DNA of 64,000 bases. Source: Gracilibacteraceae bacterium (lineage in GTDB: Bacteria > Bacillota > Desulfitobacteriia > Desulfitobacteriales > Syntrophobotulaceae). The position numbers were made by a program, and so were the translations under genes. Each line of letters begins with the position of its first letter. The first letter of the stretch is position 1. The notes below the pieces were generated by a model. It saw nothing but the letters and a program-made list of their open reading frames with translations. It was not told the DNA's origin and searched no databases. Of the stretch, positions 56,207 through 64,000 are shown one piece after another. The stretch covers positions 1-64,000 of the forward strand of contig JAISAH010000111.1 in assembly GCA_031266805.1 (NCBI GenBank), given 5' to 3'.

Positions 56207-57277
56207 TTACTGCTTCATCTTTTTCTGCAATGTATCCGCGTTAGAGGCGAAGGCCAGCGCGTCGCGCTCACTGACGACTCCCGCCTTGAACAGTTTCAGG
56301 ATACTCGCGTCCATGGCCAGCATCCCTTCTCCCGCCGAAGAATAAATCACCGTGTCCAGCTGGTGGACTTTAGACTCGCGGATCATATTGCGCACGGCGC
56401 TGTTGACCAGCATGATCTCGAAAACAACGGCCATTTTGTCGTCAACCGTCGGGATCAGCTGCTGGGAAATGACCGCCTGCAGCACCATCGAAAGCTGGAT
56501 GCGTATTTGCTGCTGCTGACTCGGCGGGAAAGCGTCGATCACCCGGTCGATCGTATTCGCCGCCCCGATGGTATGAAGGGTGGAAATGATCAGATGGCCT
56601 GTTTCCGCCGCCGTCATCGCTACGGTGATGGTTTCGTGATCACGCATTTCCCCGAGCAGGATCACGTCCGGCGCCTGACGCAGCGCCGCCCGCAGAGCGT
56701 GGACATAACTGTTGGTGTCGGTAAAGACCTCTCGCTGGCTCACAATGCTCTGCTTGTGACTGTGCAGATATTCCAGCGGATCCTCCAGGGTGATCACATG
56801 TTTATGGCTGGTCTTATTGATTTCATCGATCATACAGGCCAGCGTCGTAGACTTGCCGCTGCCGGCCGGCCCGGTGACCAGCACCAGCCCTTTGGGCCGG
56901 TGAGCCAGCTGCAGCACCGTCGGCGGAATCCCCAGCTCTCCCGGATCGGGCAGATCAAAAGTCACAACGCGAATGACCGCCGCCAGCGATCCTCTCTGTT
57001 TGTAAGTACTGACGCGAAAACGGGACACTCCGGCCAGAGCGAAGGAAAAATCATCGTCGCCCGCCTTCAAAAACTGCCCGATCTCGCGCCCTCCCGCCAT
57101 ATCGTAAATCTCGCGCAGAAGAACTTCGGTGTCGCTCGGAGACAGCCGGCCCCCCTCCTGAGTTTCGATGACGCCGCTGAGTTTATAGGCGATCGGCATG
57201 CCGGATATGAGAAAAATATCCGAAGCGTTCAGATCCACCGCGTTTTGCAGCAATTGGCGGGCGCTCATCCCGTTCAT
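56207..57277 (-). CDS. pilT: PilT-family type IV pilus retraction-like ATPase
   Basis: GLVLVTGPAGSGKSTTLACMIDEIN, HVITLEDPLEYLHSHKQSIVSQREV, LRQAPDVILLGEMRDHETITVAMTAAETGHLIISTLHT. Confidence 0.9.
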   Translation of the reverse strand: MNGMSARQLLQNAVDLNASDIFLISGMPIAYKLSGVIETQEGGRLSPSDTEVLLREIYDMAGGREIGQFLKAGDDDFSFALAGVSRFRVSTYKQRGSLAAVIRVVTFDLPDPGELGIPPTVLQLAHRPKGLVLVTGPAGSGKSTTLACMIDEINKTSHKHVITLEDPLEYLHSHKQSIVSQREVFTDTNSYVHALRAALRQAPDVILLGEMRDHETITVAMTAAETGHLIISTLHTIGAANTIDRVIDAFPPSQQQQIRIQLSMVLQAVISQQLIPTVDDKMAVVFEIMLVNSAVRNMIRESKVHQLDTVIYSSAGEGMLAMDASILKLFKAGVVSERDALAFASNADTLQKKMKQ

Positions 57278-57702
57278 TCCGCTCCCTCACCGGCTGGGGC
57301 TTGTCCGGAAGCGCCGGCTCCCGCGTTACTCTGATCCGGGCCGCAAAGCGTGTCTTCAGCGACGTCCATACCGAAATTAAAGGCGGCCGACAGGACCCCG
57401 TCCACATTGGACAACAGTTCGCTGAACGCTTTATGGGCGTCAATATACTCCAGCATCAGCGGATGATTTTCCACCTTGGCCTCGATGAACTCCACCGCCC
57501 TAGCGTCCGCTTCCGGCAAATCATCGCCGGCGGCCAAGATCTCGCTGACCCGGTTATAGACCTTATGCCATCTTTGGGCCAGATTGCGCGCCACCCCGTC
57601 ACTTTTTACCGCGGCTTCCGCTTCGCGAAACCGCAGCCCTTCCTTGCTTTCCGCGATGGCGCTCGCCAGTTCGCTCGCTTTCAGATAAATACCAGCGTCC
57701 AT
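57274..57702 (-). CDS. YlbF/YmcA family regulator
   Basis: YLKASELASAIAESKEGLRFREAEAAVKSDGVARNLAQRWHKVYNRVSE; immediately downstream of miaB. Confidence 0.82.
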   Translation of the reverse strand: MDAGIYLKASELASAIAESKEGLRFREAEAAVKSDGVARNLAQRWHKVYNRVSEILAAGDDLPEADARAVEFIEAKVENHPLMLEYIDAHKAFSELLSNVDGVLSAAFNFGMDVAEDTLCGPDQSNAGAGASGQAPAGEGAE

Positions 57703-57712
57703 GTTAAGCCTC

Positions 57713-59047
57713 CTAATTTCTGGTAATTTCGCCGAACATCGTCCAGGAGTTGACTTCTTTGATCAGCACCGGGGCCAATGTGCCCACATCCGCCGGCCCG
57801 CCCGGAAAAACCGTGATTTCCCGTCCGGCGGTCTGCCCGCTTAACAAAGCGGCGTCGCTTTTGCTGGGTCCGGTCACAAGCACTTCCTGACGGGAGCCCA
57901 CCAGAGAGCGCCGCCAGGCCAGACTCATTTCCGCCTGCAAGGCCATCAGGCGCCGCAGACGTTCCCGCTTCACTTCCCGCGGCACCTGTCCCGGCAGCGC
58001 CGCCGCCGCCGTGCCGGACCGCCGCGAATACATGAAGGTAAAAGCCTGAGAAAAGCAAATTTCCCGCGTGAGATCCATCGTCGCGGCAAAGTCTTCCTCC
58101 GTCTCGCCCGGGAAACCGACGATGATGTCAGTGGAGATCCGCGCTTCCGGCAAAGCCCGCCGTATCGCCCGCGCCTGCTCCAGATAATAAGCCGCCGTAT
58201 ATCCCCGGTTCATAGCCCGCAGTATCCGGTCGGAACCGGCTTGCAGCGGCAGATGAAAATGCGGGCAAACCGCCGGCTCCTCCGCTGCCGCCGCGATGAG
58301 AGCGTCCGTCATATCCCGCGGATGAGAGGTGGTGAAACGCACCCTCCATAAACCGGGCGTCCGCGCCACTTCCCTGAGCAACCAGGCAAAATCTTCCCGC
58401 CACCCTTCCGCTTTCCCGTAAGAATTGACGTTCTGGCCCAGCAGCACCACTTCCCTGACGCCGGAGTCCGCCAAACGCCGCGTTTCCTCCAGCACGTCCC
58501 GCGGCGGCCGGCTGCGCTCCGGCCCGCGCACCAGCGGTACGACGCAGTAAGCGCAATGATTATCACAGCCGTAGATGATATTCACGTTGGCGCTGAGTTT
58601 CCCCCGTTCGGCCAGCGGCGCCGGCTCGACCGGCGGGCCGGCGGGCGGCGCCGCGGCGACGGCGGCGCCCGGTTTTCCCTCCCGCAGCAAATCGGTAAAC
58701 CGTTCCTGTTCAAAGGCGCCCAGCCAAATATCCACATGGGGCGCCCGGCGGCGAAGCCGCTCCAGCGCGCCCTCCTGCTGTACCAAACATCCCGCCACCG
58801 CTAATATCCGCCCCGGTTTTTGCCTTTTCCAGCGACTGAGATGGCCGATATTGCCCATGATGCGATTTTCCGCGCTTTCCCGCACACAGCAGGTGGTGAC
58901 CACCACCAAATCCGCGTCTTCGCGTTCCGTGGTCGTCACATAACCGCAACCTTCCGCCATGGCGCGAAATGTTGCGCCGTCCCGCTCCGACATCTGACAG
59001 CCGTATATCTGAATGTAGACTTTTTTGTTCATCTTCCGTATGGGCAC
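57713..59047 (-). CDS. miaB: tRNA-2-methylthio-N6-dimethylallyladenosine synthase
   Basis: KVYIQIYGCQMSERDGATFRAMAEGCGYVTT; VNIIYGCDNHCAYCVVPLVRGPERSR (radical SAM CxxxCxxC); ISTDIIVGFPGETEEDF. Confidence 0.94.
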   Translation of the reverse strand: MPIRKMNKKVYIQIYGCQMSERDGATFRAMAEGCGYVTTTEREDADLVVVTTCCVRESAENRIMGNIGHLSRWKRQKPGRILAVAGCLVQQEGALERLRRRAPHVDIWLGAFEQERFTDLLREGKPGAAVAAAPPAGPPVEPAPLAERGKLSANVNIIYGCDNHCAYCVVPLVRGPERSRPPRDVLEETRRLADSGVREVVLLGQNVNSYGKAEGWREDFAWLLREVARTPGLWRVRFTTSHPRDMTDALIAAAAEEPAVCPHFHLPLQAGSDRILRAMNRGYTAAYYLEQARAIRRALPEARISTDIIVGFPGETEEDFAATMDLTREICFSQAFTFMYSRRSGTAAAALPGQVPREVKRERLRRLMALQAEMSLAWRRSLVGSRQEVLVTGPSKSDAALLSGQTAGREITVFPGGPADVGTLAPVLIKEVNSWTMFGEITRN

Positions 59048-59054
59048 GGGTATA

Positions 59055-60461
59055 TTACAGATAATTCAGCGGGTTGACCGCGTTACCGTTGATGATGATT
59101 TCAAAATGCAGATGCGAGCCGGTCGAGCGGCCGGTGGAACCCACCAGACCGATATTCTGTCCCTTCGTCACCTTGTCGCCGGCTTTTACCAGCAACTGGG
59201 AAGCGTGGGCGTAACGGGTCGTCACCCCGTCGCCGTGATCGACCAAAATGCAGTAGCCGTATGAACCCATCCAACCGGCGGAGGAAACCGTTCCCGTTCC
59301 CGCGGCGTAGAAGGGCTGTCCCGTGACGCCGTCGATATCAATGCCCGTATGCCGGCGGCCTCCGCCGAAATAAGACGTTATATTACCGGAAAGCGGCCAG
59401 CCGATGCCGGTGACATTGCCGCTGCCTCTGGAGGCCGCGACTGATACGGCTATGGCCGCCGGCCCTCTGGCTACGATCTGGTCCACCGGTTCGGAAACGA
59501 TGTTTTCCTCGATCACTTCTTTTTCCACGGTGCGGCCGTTCTTTTCCACGAACGAATACGTCACATTCTTCACGCCGGTAACTCCGGCCTGCCGGATAAC
59601 GCTGGAACCGGGCGTCACGGTGTTGTCCTCTTTAGTCACCACCGTGTAAGGAATGACTTCTTCCTGGACGCTCACGCCCGTGGCCACCACTGTCAGGAAC
59701 GGGCGCTCCTCGTTCAGATACAGCTCCTGACCCGGGTGGATCATGGAATCTTCCGTTAAACCGTCGTTCGACTTCAGAATATCCTCGACGGTCATATCAT
59801 TTTTCCGCGCTATGATCCACAGCGATTCCCCAGCTTGCACCGTATGCCGGCTCACTTCGCCGCCGCCCAGCAAAAGGCGGTTCAGCGCCTCGTCTTTCGG
59901 CGCCACTTCCTGAGGATGAAGTTCCATCGCCAGCTTGGCGAAACTGTCCTGTATCTCCGCCGACTCGACTACTTTGCTCGCGCCGGGCTGAACATAATGA
60001 TCCACATAAGTTTGCAGCACATCATCCAGGATTTCTTCTGACGCGACTTTGAAAAGCACCTGCTCGCCTATCGCCAGCGCGTAGCCGTTAACATACGGCG
60101 TTATCGCCGCCGTCACGTTTTCCTGCGTGAGCGGCGTGCGGTCCTCGATGCGTATGCGCAAGGACTCGTAAGAAACCTCGTCTTTACTCAGGACCGGAAA
60201 GCCGTACTCCGCGCTGTAATGGCGCAAAGCGACCCTCACCATGGCCTCCGCTTCCGTCTGCTCCGCTACGACGCCCATCACCTGACCGTTAATGCTCACG
60301 CGCACGGTCTGCTCGGTCGTCCCGTAATAAACCGCGGTATAGCATAAAATGAAAAAAGCGACAGCCGTAACAATAAGCGGCAAAAACCCTCGCCGCGACG
60401 CCCCTCTTTTTTTCAGCAACGACCTCTGGCTTGCGGCAAAAGCCTCAAAAGCGGATATCAC
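59055..60461 (-). CDS. M23 family peptidoglycan endopeptidase with TM, LysM and G5 domains
   Basis: LysM HTVQAGESLWIIARKNDMTVEDILKSN; G5-like EEVIPYTVVTKEDNTVTPGSSVIRQAGVTGVKNVTYSFVEKNGRTV; M23 GGRRHTGIDIDGVTG...DHGDGVTTRYAHASQLLV...GSTGRSTGSHLHFEI; GTG start. Confidence 0.92.
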   Translation of the reverse strand: MISAFEAFAASQRSLLKKRGASRRGFLPLIVTAVAFFILCYTAVYYGTTEQTVRVSINGQVMGVVAEQTEAEAMVRVALRHYSAEYGFPVLSKDEVSYESLRIRIEDRTPLTQENVTAAITPYVNGYALAIGEQVLFKVASEEILDDVLQTYVDHYVQPGASKVVESAEIQDSFAKLAMELHPQEVAPKDEALNRLLLGGGEVSRHTVQAGESLWIIARKNDMTVEDILKSNDGLTEDSMIHPGQELYLNEERPFLTVVATGVSVQEEVIPYTVVTKEDNTVTPGSSVIRQAGVTGVKNVTYSFVEKNGRTVEKEVIEENIVSEPVDQIVARGPAAIAVSVAASRGSGNVTGIGWPLSGNITSYFGGGRRHTGIDIDGVTGQPFYAAGTGTVSSAGWMGSYGYCILVDHGDGVTTRYAHASQLLVKAGDKVTKGQNIGLVGSTGRSTGSHLHFEIIINGNAVNPLNYL

Positions 60462-60647
60462 CTTAAAGTTTTCATTGTTTTTATGTTCCTCCAGAAAGCG
60501 TCATTCCTCCCTCCGCGTCACCCTTCAGAGTGCCTGAGACCGGCAGCCCCGCATCGGTAATATACGTTTCCGCAAAAGACCATCTCTCAGATTGTAGCAC
60601 ATTTCATCATTGAATTCCAGTGATTTTGAAAAAAAATTGTCCGGATA

Positions 60648-61784
60648 TCAGCGCAAACCCCTCTTTATGCGCTGCAAAAAGGCGACGATGCCTGACGGTT
60701 TCGCGGCGGCGGCCGCTGTCGCAGCCGGCGGCGCCGTTATCGACTGACCCGTGAGACGGCCGGCTATTTCCAGCACCCGGCGCGCGTATTCCCCGTCCGG
60801 TTCGCACAGGAGCAGCGGATTCTGGTTTTTCAGCGATTGGGTCACTTTTTTATCTTCATATATCCAGCCCAGCATTTCCGGATTGATCCGGCCCTGCATT
60901 TCCGGGTTGGCCTGGAAGAACTGTCCCGTGGCCCGATGGATCTTTTCCAGGCATCGCCGGGCTTCGTCTTCGGAATCACAGCGATTGAAGACCATGAGCG
61001 GATTGAGCGGGCTGCCGCGCAAAGCGAGGGCTTTGGCCGCGGAATAAGTATCCATCAGGGCGTGCGGTTCCGGCGTGGTGGTGAGGATGAGCGAGTCCGC
61101 CGCTTCCAGGAATTTGAGCACGAGTTCGGAAATACCGGCGCCTGTGTCGACCACAAAGATATCAAAATCATCCTCCACGTCGGCGAACCCGGAAATAATA
61201 CGGTTAAACCGCAGCAGATCCCAGGAAGTCAAAGAGGATATCCCGCTGGATCCCGGGATTATCTTCAGACCGCCGGGCGCTTCCGTAATCACGTCCCGCA
61301 GACTGCATTCCCCATTCAGCACATCGGTCAGGTTGCGCGGCGCGTTAAGCTTCAACAGCACTTCCACGTTGGCCATGCCGATATCGGCGTCCAGCAGCAG
61401 CACTCTTTTGCCCAGACGGCAGAGCGCCAGACTCAGATTGATGCTGAGAGTGGTTTTGCCGACGCCGCCTTTGCCGCTGCCGATAGCTATGACCTGAGTC
61501 CGGTGTTCCCGCCGCTCCAAGCGCGGCACACTGACGCTCCAAATCTTTTCCGCCGTCCGCCGGGCGACGACTTGAGCGGTCAGCGTATGCGCGCCGCTGG
61601 GGTGGAGGATGCGCAGCGCGGCGCCGACGGGGATTAGCAGTAAATAACCCTTGTGCAAAGGGATTTTTAAGTCGAGACGATCTGGAAAAACGCCGGCGAT
61701 CCGCGTTCTGTAGATATCGCGATATTGCTCGCAGTCTGTTGTAAAAACCAGCTTCCGTCCGGCTTGCAACCAATCTTCCCGCAT
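60648..61784 (-). CDS. MinD/FlhG-like P-loop ATPase with N-terminal YcgR/PilZN-like domain
   Basis: N-terminal DWLQAGRKLVFTTDCEQYRDIYRTRIAGVFPDRLDLKIPLHKGYLLLIPVGAALRILH; ATPase VIAIGSGKGGVGKTTLSINLSLALCRLGKRVLLLDADIGMANVEVLL. Confidence 0.87.
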   Translation of the reverse strand: MREDWLQAGRKLVFTTDCEQYRDIYRTRIAGVFPDRLDLKIPLHKGYLLLIPVGAALRILHPSGAHTLTAQVVARRTAEKIWSVSVPRLERREHRTQVIAIGSGKGGVGKTTLSINLSLALCRLGKRVLLLDADIGMANVEVLLKLNAPRNLTDVLNGECSLRDVITEAPGGLKIIPGSSGISSLTSWDLLRFNRIISGFADVEDDFDIFVVDTGAGISELVLKFLEAADSLILTTTPEPHALMDTYSAAKALALRGSPLNPLMVFNRCDSEDEARRCLEKIHRATGQFFQANPEMQGRINPEMLGWIYEDKKVTQSLKNQNPLLLCEPDGEYARRVLEIAGRLTGQSITAPPAATAAAAAKPSGIVAFLQRIKRGLR

Positions 61785-61794
61785 GGCTCCTCGC

Positions 61795-63525
61795 TTAAAT
61801 CATCATGACCGCGCCCTCGTATACCACGCCGGTCAAAGCGTCAACCGTGAGCGTAGCGCCGTTTTTCATATTGAGTACCGCGTCCTGGACGCCGACGATC
61901 GTCGGGATCCCGAATTGCAGAGCGGCGATGGCGGCGTGCGACGTCAGCCCGCCTGTTTCCACCACGACCGCGCCGGCTTTGGACATGACGGAAATATGCT
62001 CCATATCCGTGTAAGGGACGACGAGGATATCGCCGGCCTGAAATTCATCCGGGTCCAGCGAAGTGTTGACGGCGCCGGTATAACGCTCGCGGCCGATGCC
62101 AAGCCCCCGACCCAGAACATTGCCGACCACCTGCACCTTGATCAGATTGGTGGCGCCCACTCTGCCTACGGGCACCCCCGCCGTCAAAACCACGACGTCG
62201 CCCGTTTTGACATATTTCTTCGCCAGGGCCTCGTTGACGGACACGGAAAGCAGTTCGTCCGTTTCGTGGATCTCCGGGATCAATACGGTAAAAACACCCC
62301 AATTGATGCTGAGACTGCGAGCCGTAGCCGCCAGCGGCGTCGCCGCCACCACCGGCGCTTTGCTGCGGAATTTGGAGATCATGCGGGCCGTGATGCCGCT
62401 CTGGGTCGGGGTGATGATGGCGGAAGCGTTGAGATCCCGCGCTATGGTATTGCTGGCGTGACCGATGGCTTCGGCGACATTCGGATGATAAGACACCCGC
62501 GGCGTCTCTTTCTGAAACATGATCTCCTCTGTCCGGCAGGCTATCTTGGCCATGGTTTCCAGCGACTTGAGCGGATACATGCCGGCCGCCGTTTCCCCCG
62601 AAAGCATGATCGCGTCGGTCCCGTCGATGATGGCGTTCGCGACGTCGCTGGTTTCCGCTCTGGTCGGCCGCGGATTGCGCATCATGGAATCAAGCATCTG
62701 CGTGGCGACGACGACCGGTTTTCCGGCGTCATTGCATTTGCGGATGATTTCTTTTTGAAAAATCGGCACTTCCTCGACGGGTATCTCCACGCCGAGATCT
62801 CCGCGCGCCACCATGACGCCGTCGGACACCTCTATGATCTGGTCGATATTGGCGATCCCCTCGCGGTTTTCTATCTTAGCGATTATCTTGATGTTGGCGC
62901 CGCGCTGTTCCACCACCGTGCGCACTTCCAGTATATCGGCCGCCTTGCGGGTAAAAGAGGCGGCGATGAAGTCCACCTGCTGCTCGATACCGAAGATTAT
63001 ATCCGCCCGGTCTTTTTCTGTCAGCGCCGGCAGCTGAATGGCTACATTTGGCACGTTCACGCCTTTACGCGATTTTAGTCTCCCGCCGTTCAGCACTTCG
63101 GTCAGTATTTCCCCGTCCCGGGCGGAGAGGACCACGAGTTCGATCAGACCGTCGTCCAGCAGGATACTGTCGCCTTCTTTCACATCCCGCCACAGATCGA
63201 CATAAGTGACGGATACCCTGGAGACGGAGCCGATCTCATCCGTCAGATCCAAGGTGAACTCCTGTCCGGCCGCGAGATCGACTCCGTCGTCTGTCATCAG
63301 GCCGGTGCGGATCTCCGGCCCTTTCGTGTCCAGCAGGATACCGAGGTCGCAGTCGGCCTTCAGCGCTTCCATGCGGAGCGTGTGTATCCGCTTCGCGTGC
63401 TCCTCATGGCTGCCGTGGGAAAAATTCAGCCGGGCGATATTCATGCCTGCTTCTATCATTTTGCCAACAATTTCCGGCGAGTCGGAAGCGGGTCCCATCG
63501 TGCAGATGATTTTTGTCCGGCGCAT
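61795..63525 (-). CDS. pyk: Pyruvate kinase with C-terminal PEP-utilizing domain
   Basis: MRRTKIICTMGPASDSPEIVGKMIEAGMNIARLNFSHGSHEEH; MVARGDLGVEIP; C-terminal GGLTSHAAIAALQFGIPTIVGV. Confidence 0.96.
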   Translation of the reverse strand: MRRTKIICTMGPASDSPEIVGKMIEAGMNIARLNFSHGSHEEHAKRIHTLRMEALKADCDLGILLDTKGPEIRTGLMTDDGVDLAAGQEFTLDLTDEIGSVSRVSVTYVDLWRDVKEGDSILLDDGLIELVVLSARDGEILTEVLNGGRLKSRKGVNVPNVAIQLPALTEKDRADIIFGIEQQVDFIAASFTRKAADILEVRTVVEQRGANIKIIAKIENREGIANIDQIIEVSDGVMVARGDLGVEIPVEEVPIFQKEIIRKCNDAGKPVVVATQMLDSMMRNPRPTRAETSDVANAIIDGTDAIMLSGETAAGMYPLKSLETMAKIACRTEEIMFQKETPRVSYHPNVAEAIGHASNTIARDLNASAIITPTQSGITARMISKFRSKAPVVAATPLAATARSLSINWGVFTVLIPEIHETDELLSVSVNEALAKKYVKTGDVVVLTAGVPVGRVGATNLIKVQVVGNVLGRGLGIGRERYTGAVNTSLDPDEFQAGDILVVPYTDMEHISVMSKAGAVVVETGGLTSHAAIAALQFGIPTIVGVQDAVLNMKNGATLTVDALTGVVYEGAVMMI

Positions 63526-63565
63526 TTTTTCCTCCTTAAAAACCAGAGAATGGCCGTTTTCTCTG

Positions 63566-64000
63566 TTAATAGCCTTTGGCGGCGCAGTACTTCACGAGAT
63601 CGATCACCCGGTTGGAATATCCCCACTCGTTATCGTACCAGGCAAATACTTTCAGCATGTCGCCGCCGAGCACCATCGTGGAAAGACCGTCCACAATGGA
63701 ACTGTGCGCGTCGCCGTTAAAATCACGGGAAACCAGCGGCAGTTCCGTATAGGCTAAAATACCCCGGAGCGGTCCGGCGGCCGCGGCTTGTAATTTGGCG
63801 TTTACTTCTTCTTTCGTCACTTTGCCGCTCGTGACGACGACCAGATCCACCAGCGAAACATTCGGGGTCGGCACTCGCACCGACAGCCCGTTCATTTTGC
63901 CTTGCAGCTCCGGCAGGACAAGAGACACGGCCTTGGCCGCGCCCGTCGTCGTCGGCACCATCGACTGAAAAGCTCCGCGCGCCCGCCGCCAGTCCTTGTG
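63566..64000 (-). CDS. gap: Glyceraldehyde-3-phosphate dehydrogenase, C-terminal part (5' end beyond window)
   Basis: Frame continues to the window edge: [55 protein letters not shown]...[18 protein letters not shown]. Confidence 0.93.
   Translation of the reverse strand, partial: HKDWRRARGAFQSMVPTTTGAAKAVSLVLPELQGKMNGLSVRVPTPNVSLVDLVVVTSGKVTKEEVNAKLQAAAAGPLRGILAYTELPLVSRDFNGDAHSSIVDGLSTMVLGGDMLKVFAWYDNEWGYSNRVIDLVKYCAAKGY

Noticed and set aside
60481-60600. Possible riboswitch (glycine-like or c-di-AMP-like) upstream of the M23 peptidase gene
   Set aside because: Only short resemblances on the minus strand (CTGAGAGA...ACCGATGCGGGGCTGCCGGTCTCAGGCA); conserved cores could not be aligned. Infernal/Rfam would decide.
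1-64000. CRISPR array, tRNA or rRNA genes
   Set aside because: No regularly spaced repeats, cloverleaf/CCA-type sequences or rRNA-like stretches seen when reading the intergenic regions; tRNAscan-SE or Infernal could still find something missed.

Overview
The window is a 64 kb chromosomal segment, probably from a fairly GC-rich, flagellated Bacillota/Clostridia-like bacterium. The basis is NEAT and CWB2 domains, FloA/NfeD, YlbF, HisZ and a FliW-CsrA flagellar cluster; taxonomy is inferred. Main blocks: (1) 0.1-17.1 kb, a heme/iron-uptake island. It has a 1697-aa secreted NEAT + FMN_bind + CWB2 protein, a small secreted protein, and a tightly overlapping minus-strand operon of two NEAT/Shp-like surface proteins, a BtuF/FecB-type binding protein, a FecCD-type permease, an ATPase, a DUF454 protein, a CydD/CydC-like ABC pair and an XRE+excisionase double-HTH regulator. 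(2) 17.5-28.5 kb, a minus-strand run: rlmCD-like methyltransferase, a second CydDC pair, bactofilin, amidase, gpsA, hisZ, floA, nfeD. (3) 28.6-32.4 kb, a two-gene accessory module (PHP + SMC-like ATPase, then AlbA_2/Schlafen-type protein) next to a perfect 12-bp dyad. This is the best candidate for a poorly described defence-like system. (4) 32.6-36.1 kb, aldo/keto reductase, aminotransferase and patatin. (5) 36.4-45.1 kb, flagellar cluster fliD-fliS-flgM-flgN-flgK-flgL-DUF6470-fliW-csrA. (6) 45.1-64 kb, mostly housekeeping genes (mazG, ispA, xseAB, corA, fchA, folD, an ABC-2 exporter, pilT, ylbF, miaB, an M23 peptidase, a FlhG/MinD-like ATPase, pyk, and gap truncated by the window edge). I also found a MITE-like foldback element, a structured leader, a shared operator-like palindrome and one convincing terminator. 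I saw no tRNA, rRNA or CRISPR array. All family calls come from reading the translations; no database search was run.
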